From positions 145,937-209,936 of the forward strand of contig NZ_MSXW01000026.1 of assembly GCF_001945445.1 (NCBI RefSeq): a stretch of DNA of 64,000 nt, written 5' to 3'. Below the pieces are notes generated by a model, which had not been told where the DNA came from, made no database searches, and saw only the letters and a list, made by a program, of their open reading frames with translations. The position numbers and the translations under genes were made by a program. The DNA is from Pseudomonas sp. PA27(2017) (GTDB lineage: Bacteria; Pseudomonadota; Gammaproteobacteria; Pseudomonadales; Pseudomonadaceae). This document shows, piece by piece, positions 1 through 8,459 of this stretch (positions within the stretch are counted from its first letter, which is position 1; the number at the start of each line of letters is the position of its first letter).

Positions 1-625
1 CCTCTGGCTGCTCGAAGAGCTGGGTGTCGACTACCAGATCAAGCGCTACGAGCGTGACCCGAAAACCCTGCTCGCCCCGCCGGGGCTGCGCGCCGTGCAC
101 CCGCTGGGCAAGTCGCCAGTCGTGACCGACGGCGAGCTGACCCTGGCCGAATCCGGCGCCATCATCGACTACCTCGCCAACCGCTACGGCCCGCACCTGC
201 TACCACCGGCCGAGAGCCCCGAGCGCCTGCGCTGCAATTACTGGCTGCACTACGCCGAAGGCTCGGCCATGCCCCCGCTGCTGCTCAAGCTGGTGTTCGA
301 CAAGGTGGAAAACAGCCCGATGCCCTTCTTCGTCAAACCCATCGCCCGCGGCATCGCGCAGAAGGTCAAGAACGCCTTCGTTGCCCCGCAACTCAAGCTG
401 CACTTGGACTACTTGGAAAGCGAACTCGGCAAAAACACCTGGTTCGCCGGCGAGCAGTTCAGCGCCGCCGATATCCAGATGAGCTTTCCTCTGGAAGCCG
501 CTGCCGCGCGTGCCGGCCTGGACGCCGGCCGCCCGCGCCTGATGGCCTTTCTCGAACGCATCCACGCCCGCCCCGCCTACCGCCGCGCCCTGGAAAAAGG
601 CGGCGAGTACGCCTACGCCAAGTGA
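1..625 (+). CDS. Glutathione S-transferase, 5'-truncated by window edge
   Basis: The frame is open from base 2, so the gene starts outside the window; about 207 residues are visible and the N-terminal catalytic Ser/Tyr region is missing. The thioredoxin-like domain is recognised by HPLGKSPVV (the cis-Pro loop) and ESGAIIDYLANRYG, where the Glu-Ser pair binds the gamma-glutamyl part of glutathione. The helical C-terminal domain carries WFAGEQFSAADIQMSFPL, the conserved capping region of GSTs. Cytosolic enzyme that uses glutathione against electrophiles; the substrate cannot be told. A GTG at 95 is an internal Val codon, not the start. It is followed by 156 bases of gap before the sigma factor gene and is not clearly linked to it. 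Confidence 0.9.
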   Translation, partial: LWLLEELGVDYQIKRYERDPKTLLAPPGLRAVHPLGKSPVVTDGELTLAESGAIIDYLANRYGPHLLPPAESPERLRCNYWLHYAEGSAMPPLLLKLVFDKVENSPMPFFVKPIARGIAQKVKNAFVAPQLKLHLDYLESELGKNTWFAGEQFSAADIQMSFPLEAAAARAGLDAGRPRLMAFLERIHARPAYRRALEKGGEYAYAK

Positions 626-738
626 AGCGCTGGTCGGCCCGGCGATAGGCGCGCGTCACTTATCGCGTGTCAGCTGCTGAAATCCATGGGCGCCATTTAT
701 CGTCCGTAGGCCTGCAGCATTGCAAAGAGCCGGCCCGG

Positions 739-763
739 GAATGACAATGCGAGGTATTATCAG
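739..763 (+). promoter_or_regulatory. Fur-box-like site upstream of the FecI sigma gene
   Basis: The stretch AATGACAATGCGAGGTATTATC resembles the extended AATGAGAAT...TATTATC form of Fur sites found before FecI-type sigma genes in Pseudomonas, with about three mismatches by eye. It ends about 20 bases before the sigma start codon. Iron repression of the whole sigma/FecR/receptor unit is inferred from this position and the family. Confidence 0.45.
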
Positions 764-781
764 ACTCACTTCTAGCCACCC

Positions 782-1303
782 ATGTCCGCCCTCGACTCAC
801 CGCAAAGCACTGTCATCCACACGCTGTACAGCGACCATCATGGCTGGCTGAAAGCGTGGCTGCGCGGCCGCCTTGGCAATGCCGCCGATGCAGCAGACTT
901 TGCCCACGACACCTTTCTGCGCGTTATCCAGCGCTGCGACCTGACTGCCATCGATACACCCCGCGCGTTCTTGCGCACCGTCGCACGTGGTCTGGTGATC
1001 GATCACTGGCGTCGTGAGGAGCTGCAACGCGCTTGGCTGGAAAGCATCGCTCACCTCGATGACGCAGAAGCGCCCTCTCCCGAAGCCCGAGAGCTGGTGC
1101 TGGAGTTGCTCGAGCGCATCGCTCTAATGCTCGACGGTCTGAAACCTCGGGTTCGCACTGCCTTTCTGCTGGCCCAGTGCGAAGGCCTCTCGTACCGGGA
1201 GATCGCCGAGCGCCTCGGGGTATCGGTTCGCTCCGTAGAGCGCTACATCGCCGACGCGCTGTACCACTGCTATCAGCTGCGTTACGGCGACGAAGAGCAA
1301 TGA
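782..1303 (+). CDS. ECF RNA polymerase sigma factor, FecI family
   Basis: 173-residue extracytoplasmic-function sigma factor. Region 2 spans roughly residues 15-80 (DFAHDTFLRVI, then the RAFLRTVARGLVIDHWRR segment), and region 4 is the helix-turn-helix near residues 133-160 (LSYREIAERLGVSVRSVERY). It directs RNA polymerase to the promoter of the downstream TonB receptor when FecR relays siderophore binding from the outer membrane. Its stop overlaps the FecR start (ATGA at 1300-1303), so the pair is translationally coupled. ATG at 782 is chosen because it gives the usual family length; no strong Shine-Dalgarno is visible. A Fur-like site lies just upstream. Confidence 0.93.
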   Translation: MSALDSPQSTVIHTLYSDHHGWLKAWLRGRLGNAADAADFAHDTFLRVIQRCDLTAIDTPRAFLRTVARGLVIDHWRREELQRAWLESIAHLDDAEAPSPEARELVLELLERIALMLDGLKPRVRTAFLLAQCEGLSYREIAERLGVSVRSVERYIADALYHCYQLRYGDEEQ

Positions 1304-2271
1304 GCGACCTGGCCAACAAGGATGCGGAAGCCATTCGAGTCAAACAGGCGATTGGCTGGCTGATACGTCTGCAGCAGAACGACGCTCCAGCGCTTCGCCG
1401 CCAGTGCGAACAGTGGCGGCGCGCCGACCCAGGCCACGAACGTGCCTGGCAGCGGGTCAGCGGCATGCACGCCGAACTGAGCCAGGACTTGCGTGCCCTG
1501 CCCGTGGGCACCGTAAACACCCTTGAGAATTCGGCGTTGCGCCTGCAACGCAGGCAAGCGCTCAAGCTGCTGTCCCTGACGGCTGTCGCTGGAGGCAGCG
1601 CGTGGCTGGCCAAGGATCTGTCCGTCATCCAGCCGCTACTCGCCGACCAGGCGACCGCCGTGGGCGAGCATCGTCGTCTGGCACTCGGCAACGGCGACGA
1701 GCTCGATCTCAATACGGCCACCGCCGTGGACGTGCGCCTGGGCGCCAGGCAGCGGCTGATCGTTCTGCGCCAGGGTGAGCTGTTCGTGAACTGCACCGCC
1801 GACAGCCTTCGCCCATTGCGGGTCAGCACCCCGCATGGATTGTTCGAGGCTAAGGCAGGAGCCGAACCAGTCACTCGGTTCGGCCTGCGCATACGTGATG
1901 GCTGTATGAGCCTGAACGTCGAAAAAGGTAAGGTCGCGGTAGCCGGCATACCCGTTTTTCAGGCTACGGCCGGCAATCATTACCGGGTTGCAGATGGCAG
2001 CGCTTCACTTTACGAACGGGCCGATATGGATCCCTCCGCCTGGCGCGAAGGCCTGATCGTTACCCGCGATATGCGCCTGGAGGATTTTCTCGACGAAGTA
2101 GGCCGCTACCGCCACGGGCATCTCGGCTACACCAGAAGCGTTGCCGATCTGCGTCTGTCCGGCGTGTTCCGTCTCGACGATACGGATGAGCTATTGCGCG
2201 TCGTGGCCCAGACCCTCCCCATTCGCGTGCAATACATGACGCGCTGGTGGGTTCAAGTGAAAGCAGCCTGA
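1300..2271 (+). CDS. FecR-type anti-sigma/sigma regulator
   Basis: 323 residues from the ATG at 1300 that overlaps the sigma stop. The order is the usual one: a cytoplasmic N-terminal DUF4880-like segment (AIGWLIRLQQND...LRRQCEQWRRADPGHERAW, about residues 17-55), one membrane-spanning helix near residues 88-105 (RRQALKLLSLTAVAGGSAWL), the periplasmic FecR domain (about 115-215) and a C-terminal STN-like part that contacts the receptor plug extension. It holds or activates the FecI partner according to the state of the downstream TonB receptor. An upstream-extended frame exists inside the sigma gene but the ATGA overlap decides the start. Confidence 0.92.
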   Translation: MSDLANKDAEAIRVKQAIGWLIRLQQNDAPALRRQCEQWRRADPGHERAWQRVSGMHAELSQDLRALPVGTVNTLENSALRLQRRQALKLLSLTAVAGGSAWLAKDLSVIQPLLADQATAVGEHRRLALGNGDELDLNTATAVDVRLGARQRLIVLRQGELFVNCTADSLRPLRVSTPHGLFEAKAGAEPVTRFGLRIRDGCMSLNVEKGKVAVAGIPVFQATAGNHYRVADGSASLYERADMDPSAWREGLIVTRDMRLEDFLDEVGRYRHGHLGYTRSVADLRLSGVFRLDDTDELLRVVAQTLPIRVQYMTRWWVQVKAA

Positions 2272-2340
2272 CGCCCCCGCCCATCTGCATGCAAAGCTGA
2301 TGATCACATCGCTCTCGCGCTGAAATAAATTTGAAAAAAC

Positions 2341-2357
2341 TGTCGGTTTTTCCGACA
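2341..2357 (+). other. Short perfect hairpin in the receptor 5' region
   Basis: TGTCGG, five T, CCGACA: a perfect 6-bp inverted repeat lying between FecR and the chosen receptor start. It could be a regulator half-site pair or an mRNA hairpin in the leader; it is too weak to call a terminator with confidence. Confidence 0.4.
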
Positions 2358-2417
2358 AGGTTCGGCAAGGAATCAGAACCATTCCTATTCATCGCCGTTC
2401 TGTCGACAGTGAGCCCC

Positions 2418-4898
2418 ATGCAACCACGCTTAGACGCCGCCCGCCTCACCCCGCTCAATCGCGCCCTGCGCTACGCCCTGTTCGGGGCAGCCCTGAGCTT
2501 CGCCGTTGCCCCGACCACCCTGCTGGCTAACGAGCCTGGCAGCACTTCCAGCGTTAAACGCTATTCGATTGCTGCAGGCCCGCTGAGCGATGCCCTCAAC
2601 CAGTTCGCCCGCGCTGCCGGCATCACCCTTGCTGCGACACCTCAGCAAACCGCCGGTAAGAACTCGCCCGGCCTACAAGGCGAATATGAAGTTCATCAAG
2701 GCCTGAATCAGTTGCTGCAAGGCAGCGACATGGAAGCACTGAACCAGGGCAACGGCAGCTTCATTCTCAGCGAGCGCATGGACGTAGGCAGTGCCATGGA
2801 GTTGGGTGCAACAGCGATCAGCAGCACTGGCCTGGGCGCTACTACCGAAGGCAGTGGCTCGTACACCACGGGTACTGTGAGCATCGGCAAGACGCCGCAA
2901 TCGCTTCGTCGCACTCCGCAATCGGTGACGGTGCTGACCGAACAACGCATGAAGGATCAGAACCTCACCAACCTCAAGGAAATGCTTCAGCAGACACCGG
3001 GCGTGGTGGTCGACCAGACCGACAGCGAGCGGGTGAACTACTACTCCCGTGGTTATCAGATCGATGCGCTGCAATTCGACGGTGCGACCCTGAACATCGA
3101 CTCACGTAACGGCAACTTCATCCAGCCAGATGTGGCGACGCTCGACCATGTCGAAGTTTTGCGCGGTGCCAGCGGTATGCTGCGCGGCTCGGGCAACCCA
3201 TCCGGCACCGTCAATATGGTGCGCAAACGCCCAACCCATGAGTTTCACGGCTCGGCCAGCTACACCGCTGGCTCCTGGGACGCAAACCGTTACACCGCCG
3301 ATATCTCCGGCCCGCTGACCGAAGGTGGTGCCATCCGCGGGCGAGTCATTGCGGTGCACAGCGACAAGGATTTCTTTCAGGACGCCCGCATGGAGCGCAA
3401 GAACGTGCTCTATACCGTGCTGGCAGCTGATCTCAGTGAAAGCACCACGCTGACCGGTGGTTTCGAATACACGGAAATGGATGCCACAGGTGCCTGGGGC
3501 GGCCTGGTGCCCGATTTCGACGGTTCGCCCTTGTCGTTCTCACGCTCGACCTTTCTAGGTGCCAACTGGGCACGCTGGGATCGCACCAACGCTCACAGTT
3601 TTCTGGAGCTTGAGCACGCCTTCGACAATGGCTGGAATCTCAAGCTGAGTGGCAACCGCAGCCGCCTTGCCTACAAGGATCACGGTTTCCAGCAAACGTC
3701 GCTGGCCAGAACGGCTGGCGCGACCAACCCTTATCTGTGGGACGTGAACTACAACTTCAGCGATGGCGGCGGCAGAACCAACTACAGCAATGTCGGTGCT
3801 GTACTCGATGGCCCGTTCAGCCTGCTCGGTCGTGAACACCGGCTCACCGTCGGTGCAGAGTGGAACGAAGCGGATGCCATCGGCAACGAATCCGTATGGG
3901 GCTACAACGCCCGTGGGGTAGACGTGCGCAACTGGGATCCGTCGGCGGTCAACAAAACTCGCGTCAGCCCGACAGTGAATCCCCAAGCGCACACCATCAC
4001 GACTCAGAAAGCCACCTACGCGACCCTAAACATGTCGCTGGCAGATCCGCTAAACGCCATCATCGGCGCACGCCTGAACTGGTACGACTTCGCCAATGAG
4101 AACAGCAATACAGGCGACTACAAGGTTACTCAAGAAGTCGTTCCCTACGCCGCGCTGATCTATGACCTGACCGAAAACATCAGCGCGTATACCAGCTACA
4201 CCGAGATATTCGCCCCGCAGGCGGTCTTCGACTCTTCAGGCTCGGTACTCAAACCAATGACTGGCGAGGTTTACGAACTCGGCCTCAAGGGCGAGTTCTA
4301 TGAAGGCCGGCTGAACAGCTCGATTGCCGTATTTCGTACCAACCTGATTGGCAAGGCGCTGGACGATCCATCCATTACCAACGGCGTGCAGCAATGCCTT
4401 CCTTCGTACCCGACAGGGTTCTGCAAAACGGCGGCAGGTAAAAGCCGCAGCGAAGGCATCGAAATGGAAATTTCCGGTGAGGTACTTCCTGACTGGCAGG
4501 TCACCGGCGGTTACACCTACACCACTACCGAGTACCTGAAGGACACCGCCGGTAACCAGGGCAATGCCCTGCGCACCACGGATCCCAAACACCTGCTGCG
4601 ACTGTTCACCTCTTACAAACTGCCGGGCCAGCTCTCTGGCTTCACGATAGGCGGCGGCGTTCAGGCACAGAGCGATATCTACGCAACCAATGCGGCGAAA
4701 ACCGCCCGCGCCGAACAAAGCGGCTATGCGGTATACAACGCCATGATCGCTTATCGCTTCAACGAGCACTACTCGGCACAGTTCAACGCCAACAACCTGT
4801 TCGACAAGTACTACTACGAGAAAATTGGCATAACCGGCGCCAACTACTACTACGGCGAGCCCCGCAACTTCGCCCTGACCCTGCGCGGCGAGTTCTGA
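2418..4898 (+). CDS. TonB-dependent siderophore receptor with STN signalling domain (FhuE/FpvA-like)
   Basis: 826-residue outer-membrane transducer. A signal peptide (residues about 1-38, ending near LLANEP) is followed by an STN domain (about 45-120: YSIAAGPLSDALNQFARAAG), a TonB-box/linker, the plug (about 165-290, with TPQSVTVLTEQRMKDQNL and the YYSRGYQID/FDG stretch typical of FhuE and FpvA) and a 22-strand barrel ending in ...LRGEF with the terminal aromatic. It imports a ferric siderophore and signals through the adjacent FecR and FecI. The frame is open back to a TTG at 2331, but ATG 2418 begins directly before the signal peptide. The siderophore is not predictable; YYSRGYQ suggests a hydroxamate or coprogen-like ligand. 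Confidence 0.93.
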   Translation: MQPRLDAARLTPLNRALRYALFGAALSFAVAPTTLLANEPGSTSSVKRYSIAAGPLSDALNQFARAAGITLAATPQQTAGKNSPGLQGEYEVHQGLNQLLQGSDMEALNQGNGSFILSERMDVGSAMELGATAISSTGLGATTEGSGSYTTGTVSIGKTPQSLRRTPQSVTVLTEQRMKDQNLTNLKEMLQQTPGVVVDQTDSERVNYYSRGYQIDALQFDGATLNIDSRNGNFIQPDVATLDHVEVLRGASGMLRGSGNPSGTVNMVRKRPTHEFHGSASYTAGSWDANRYTADISGPLTEGGAIRGRVIAVHSDKDFFQDARMERKNVLYTVLAADLSESTTLTGGFEYTEMDATGAWGGLVPDFDGSPLSFSRSTFLGANWARWDRTNAHSFLELEHAFDNGWNLKLSGNRSRLAYKDHGFQQTSLARTAGATNPYLWDVNYNFSDGGGRTNYSNVGAVLDGPFSLLGREHRLTVGAEWNEADAIGNESVWGYNARGVDVRNWDPSAVNKTRVSPTVNPQAHTITTQKATYATLNMSLADPLNAIIGARLNWYDFANENSNTGDYKVTQEVVPYAALIYDLTENISAYTSYTEIFAPQAVFDSSGSVLKPMTGEVYELGLKGEFYEGRLNSSIAVFRTNLIGKALDDPSITNGVQQCLPSYPTGFCKTAAGKSRSEGIEMEISGEVLPDWQVTGGYTYTTTEYLKDTAGNQGNALRTTDPKHLLRLFTSYKLPGQLSGFTIGGGVQAQSDIYATNAAKTARAEQSGYAVYNAMIAYRFNEHYSAQFNANNLFDKYYYEKIGITGANYYYGEPRNFALTLRGEF

Positions 4899-4908
4899 TC
4901 GCCCCTCA

Positions 4909-4931
4909 GCCCCCGTGCTTTGGCCGGGGGC
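4909..4931 (+). terminator. Possible terminator after the siderophore receptor
   Basis: GCCCCCG / CGGGGGC stem with a 9-base loop, 10 bases after the receptor stop. There is no T-run, so it may only stabilise the 3' end. Confidence 0.35.
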
Positions 4932-5092
4932 GCCCCGCCTGACGCCTCGAATTCAGTACCATTCAATGCTCGCCTAACTGAAAGGTAAGTAAATCGTGCG
5001 CGTGCGCCCGTCCGTCACCCGGGTTTGCTAAGGTACGCGCCCCATCGCCCGGCACGCCGGCGATGGCGGTCATGAAACGAGCGAGAGACGTG

Positions 5093-6373
5093 ATGAAAGA
5101 ACACTACCAGGCCACACTCGCGTGGCTGCAGCAATACCCCGAACTGCATACCCTGATCAGCCTGTGCCTGCTGGTCGCTGGCGCCTGGCTGGCCAACTGG
5201 GTGGTCAAGCGCATCCTGGTACGCGGCCTGTACCGCGCGCTGCGCTCCACCGCCGTGGGTCAGGACAAGGCTCTGGCCGATTCACACGTAGTGCGCCGAC
5301 TGGCCAACATCGTGCCGGCGCTGATCCTGGCCAGCGGCATCAAGGTGATCCCCCACCTGCCCGAGGCCGTGGTCACGGTGGTGGAGAACGTCTGCAGCGC
5401 GTTCATCATCCTCACCATCGCCCTGGCCATCGGCGGCGTGCTGAACCTGGTCAACCTGTTCTACCAGCGCCGGCCGAATGCGCACCTGAAGCCGATCAAG
5501 GGCTACATCCAGGTGGTGACCATCGTCATCTACGCCATCGCCACCATCCTGATGATCGCCACGCTGATCGACCGCTCGCCGTTGATCCTGCTGTCTGGCC
5601 TTGGCGCCATGGCCGCGGTGCTGATGCTGATCTTCCAAGACACCCTGCTGTCGCTGGTCGCCAGTGTGCAGATCTCGTCCAGCGACATCGTGCGGGTCGG
5701 CGACTGGGTAGAGATGCCGCAGCTCAATGCCGACGGCGCGGTGATCGATATCGCCCTGCACACGGTGAAGGTGCAGAACTGGGACAAGACCATCACCACC
5801 GTCCCGACCAAGCGCTTCATCAGCGATCCGTTCAAGAATTGGCGCGGTATGCAGGAGTCCGGTGGCCGCCGTATCAAACGCGCGATCTACCTGGACCAGA
5901 CCAGCGTGCGCTTCCTGAGCCCGGACGAGATCGCCCGGCTGCAGCGCTTCCTGCTGCTCGGCCAATACCTGAGCAGCAAGCAGAGCGAGTTGCTGAGCTG
6001 GAACGCCGAACTGGCCGACGCCGCCCAGGAGCCGGCCAACACCCGCCGCGTCACCAACCTGGGCACCTTCCGCGCCTACGTCGAGCATTACCTGCGCCAG
6101 CACCCGGGCATCAACCAGGACATGACCCAGATGGTGCGCCAGCTGCAGCCCACCGCCGACGGCTTGCCGCTGGAGCTTTACTGTTTCACCAACACCGTGG
6201 CCTGGGTGCCGTACGAGGGTTACCAGTCGGACATCTTCGATCACCTGCTGGCGATCCTGCCGGAGTTCGGCCTGCGGGTGTTCCAACACCCGAGCGGGGC
6301 GGACATGCGCGAGCTGCGCCCCAACCTGCACGCGGTGGCGCGAGCCGACAGCACCGCGCAACTTCCAGGCTAA
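5093..6373 (+). CDS. MscS-family mechanosensitive channel, YbdG type
   Basis: Inner-membrane small-conductance mechanosensitive channel that opens under osmotic downshock. Hydrophobic helices occupy about residues 15-40, 75-110 and 130-185; the pore-lining helix and beta domain are LSGLGAMAAVLMLIFQDTLL and VRVGDWVEMPQLNADG. The tail stretch TVPTKRFISDPFKNWRGM and the roughly 430-residue length match YbdG rather than short MscS. In-frame ATGs occur at 5063, 5072 and 5093; GAGAGA at 5083-5088 best serves 5093 (426 residues), while 5063 would give 436. Stands alone between the receptor and leuA and is followed by a strong hairpin. Confidence 0.9.
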   Translation: MKEHYQATLAWLQQYPELHTLISLCLLVAGAWLANWVVKRILVRGLYRALRSTAVGQDKALADSHVVRRLANIVPALILASGIKVIPHLPEAVVTVVENVCSAFIILTIALAIGGVLNLVNLFYQRRPNAHLKPIKGYIQVVTIVIYAIATILMIATLIDRSPLILLSGLGAMAAVLMLIFQDTLLSLVASVQISSSDIVRVGDWVEMPQLNADGAVIDIALHTVKVQNWDKTITTVPTKRFISDPFKNWRGMQESGGRRIKRAIYLDQTSVRFLSPDEIARLQRFLLLGQYLSSKQSELLSWNAELADAAQEPANTRRVTNLGTFRAYVEHYLRQHPGINQDMTQMVRQLQPTADGLPLELYCFTNTVAWVPYEGYQSDIFDHLLAILPEFGLRVFQHPSGADMRELRPNLHAVARADSTAQLPG

Positions 6374-6395
6374 AAAACCTTTTACTCAGCAATAA

Positions 6396-6430
6396 AAAAC
6401 CACCAAAGCTCAAGCCTTGGTGGTTTTCAC
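6396..6430 (+). terminator. Rho-independent terminator after the YbdG-like channel
   Basis: AAAACCACCAA and TTGGTGGTTTT form an 11-bp stem (6396-6406 / 6417-6427) around a 10-base loop, with T-rich sequence at its 3' end, 22 bases after the channel stop. It separates that transcript from the leuA leader. Confidence 0.85.
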
Positions 6431-6483
6431 CAATTTCAAAGACAGGCTTGCCAGCTTTACCCCCAGTGGTTAGGGTTGAGGCC

Positions 6484-6558
6484 ATGACTATCTCCAAGAC
6501 CCTCATCCTCCTTCGGCAACACGCCAATCTTTGCTTGGTCGCTCAGCGACTGCGCTAG
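6484..6558 (+). CDS. Putative leucine leader peptide upstream of leuA
   Basis: A 24-codon ORF beginning MTISKTLILL and ending LCLVAQRLR, 83 bases before leuA. Six of 24 residues are Leu, in clusters, and five of the six are written CTC, CTC, CTT, CTT and TTG rather than CTG, which dominates in the neighbouring genes. GAGG lies just before the ATG. Leu-rich leaders with unfavoured Leu codons are the hallmark of ribosome-mediated attenuation of leu operons. A short hairpin (GTCGC/GCGAC, 6539-6551) sits over its last codons and the RNA after it is pyrimidine-rich and G-poor (about 6568-6602). I do not see a convincing intrinsic terminator, so the mechanism (intrinsic, Rho or translational) is open. 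Confidence 0.6.
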   Translation: MTISKTLILLRQHANLCLVAQRLR

Positions 6559-6641
6559 GGTCTGCCGGCCCCCTTCTCGTCTTTCGTTTTCTCTTGTTAT
6601 TCAGCACGGCCCACGCCGGCCTTCGCCTTCAGGATTGATTC

Positions 6642-8318
6642 ATGAGCATGCTCAAAGACCCGTCGCAAAAGTACCGTCCGTTCACCCAGATCCAGATCCC
6701 CGACCGTACCTGGCCGGACAAGATCATCGACAAGGCGCCGATCTGGCTGTCCACCGACCTGCGTGACGGCAACCAGTCGCTGATCGAGCCGATGGATGCC
6801 GAGAAGAAGATGCGTTTCTTCAAATGCCTGGTACAGGTCGGCCTCAAGGAAATCGAAGTGGGCTTCCCCTCCGCTTCGCAGACTGATTTCGACTTCGTGC
6901 GCGAGCTGATCGAAGGCGGCCATATCCCGGACGACGTGACCATCCAGGTGCTGACCCAGGCCCGCGACGATCTCATCGAGCGCACCTTCGAGTCCCTGAA
7001 GGGCGCCAAGAAGGCCATCGTTCACTATTACAACGCCTGCGCACCGAGCTTCCGCAAGATCGTCTTCAACCAGGACAAGGCTGGCGTCAAAGCCATCGCC
7101 GTAGCCGCTGGCACCACCATCAAGCGCCTGGCCGACGCAGCACCCGAGACCCAGTGGGGCTTCGAGTACTCGCCGGAAGTGTTCAGCAGCACCGAAATCG
7201 ACTTTGCCGTCGAGGTGTGCAACGCGGTGATCGACGTGTTCCAGCCAACCCCGGCCAACCCGCTGATCCTCAACCTGCCGGCCACCATCGAGTGCGCCAC
7301 GCCGAACAACTACGCCGACCAGATCGAGTGGTTCGGCCGCCACGTGAACAAGCGCGACAGCGTGCAGATCAGCGTGCACACCCATAACGACCGTGGCACC
7401 GGCGTGGCCGCTTCCGAGCTGGCCGTCATGGCCGGCGCCGATCGCGTCGAAGGCTGCCTGTTCGGCAACGGCGAGCGCACCGGTAACGTCTGCCTGGTGA
7501 CCCTGGCGCTGAACCTCTACACCCAGGGCGTCAACCCGCAACTGGACTTCTCCGACATCGACGCGGTGCGCAAGGTGGTCGAGGACTGCAACCAGATTCC
7601 GGTACACCCACGCCACCCATACGTGGGCGACCTGGTACACACCGCCTTCTCCGGCTCTCACCAGGACGCCATCCGCAAGGGCTTCGCCCAGCAGCAGGAA
7701 GGCGCGCTGTGGGAAGTGCCGTACCTGCCGATCGACCCGGCCGATATCGGCCGCGACTACGAAGCGGTAATCCGCGTGAACAGCCAGTCCGGCAAGGGCG
7801 GCATCACCTTCCTGCTCGAGCAGGAGTACGGCATCAACCTGCCGCGCCGCATGCAGATCGAGTTCAGCCAGGTGGTGCAGAAGGAAACCGACCGTCTGGG
7901 CCTGGAGATGACCGCCTCGCAGATCCACAAGCTGCTCGACAGCGAGTACCTCAAGGCCACGTCACCCTACGAGCTGAAGGGCCATCGCCTGGAAGAAGAG
8001 AATGGTGAAAGCCGCGTCGACGCCAAGGTGCAGGTCAATGGCCAGGAACAGCGCTGGAGCGGTTCGGGTAAAGGCGCGCTGGAAGCCTTGGCCTCCAGCC
8101 TGCCGGTCGCCGTGGAAGTGATGGACTACCACGAGCACGCCATCGGTGGCGGCGCCAACGCCAAGGCGGCCTGCTACATCGAGATCCGCCTGGATGGTCA
8201 GCGCCCGCTGCACGGTATCGGCATCGACGAGAACATCACCACGGCGAGTTTCCGCGCCCTGTTCAGCGCCCTGAACCGCGCCGTCAAACAGGCCGAGGAA
8301 AAGACCCAGGCCGCCTGA
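6642..8318 (+). CDS. leuA: 2-isopropylmalate synthase
   Basis: 558 residues, the long form of LeuA found in Pseudomonas and actinobacteria. It condenses acetyl-CoA with 2-oxoisovalerate, the committed step of leucine synthesis, in the cytosol. The TIM-barrel catalytic domain (about 30-340) has LRDGNQSL at its start and the metal-binding HTHNDRGTG (about 248-256) and [12 protein letters not shown]; the C-terminal LeuA regulatory domain (about 430-550) ends with [24 protein letters not shown] and would carry leucine feedback inhibition. Monocistronic: preceded by a leader ORF and followed by a very strong terminator. Confidence 0.98.
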   Translation: MSMLKDPSQKYRPFTQIQIPDRTWPDKIIDKAPIWLSTDLRDGNQSLIEPMDAEKKMRFFKCLVQVGLKEIEVGFPSASQTDFDFVRELIEGGHIPDDVTIQVLTQARDDLIERTFESLKGAKKAIVHYYNACAPSFRKIVFNQDKAGVKAIAVAAGTTIKRLADAAPETQWGFEYSPEVFSSTEIDFAVEVCNAVIDVFQPTPANPLILNLPATIECATPNNYADQIEWFGRHVNKRDSVQISVHTHNDRGTGVAASELAVMAGADRVEGCLFGNGERTGNVCLVTLALNLYTQGVNPQLDFSDIDAVRKVVEDCNQIPVHPRHPYVGDLVHTAFSGSHQDAIRKGFAQQQEGALWEVPYLPIDPADIGRDYEAVIRVNSQSGKGGITFLLEQEYGINLPRRMQIEFSQVVQKETDRLGLEMTASQIHKLLDSEYLKATSPYELKGHRLEEENGESRVDAKVQVNGQEQRWSGSGKGALEALASSLPVAVEVMDYHEHAIGGGANAKAACYIEIRLDGQRPLHGIGIDENITTASFRALFSALNRAVKQAEEKTQAA

Positions 8319-8334
8319 TACTCAGCCTGCGGTA

Positions 8335-8374
8335 AACGACAAAGGGACGCTTCGGCGTCCCTTTGTCGTTTTTG
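8335..8374 (+). terminator. Strong Rho-independent terminator after leuA
   Basis: A perfect 16-bp stem (8335-8350 / 8355-8370) closed by a TTCG tetraloop and followed by T residues, 17 bases after the leuA stop. Confidence 0.95.
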
Positions 8375-8380
8375 ACACCA

Positions 8381-8450
8381 CGTAGCCTGGCGTTGAGCGC
8401 AGCGATACCCAGGAGGCTCCCGGGTGTCGCTGCGCTCGACCCGGACTACG
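8381..8450. repeat. Short palindromic dispersed repeat, family C
   Basis: GTAGCCTGGCGTTGAGCGCAG... is mirrored by ...GCTGCGCTCGACCCGGACTAC around a short centre, giving a near-palindrome of about 70 bases between leuA and the permease gene. The same sequence, in a longer and interrupted form, recurs at 22920-23091. Confidence 0.75.
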
Positions 8451-8459
8451 GATTGGCCG

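Noticed and set aside
6568..6602. T-rich tract after the leu leader as an intrinsic terminator
   Set aside because: No stable GC-rich stem ends directly before it; only a 4-bp AGGG/CCCT pairing is available.
6597..7928. 443-codon open frame opposite leuA
   Set aside because: Shadow of leuA; no ribosome site and no recognisable domain.
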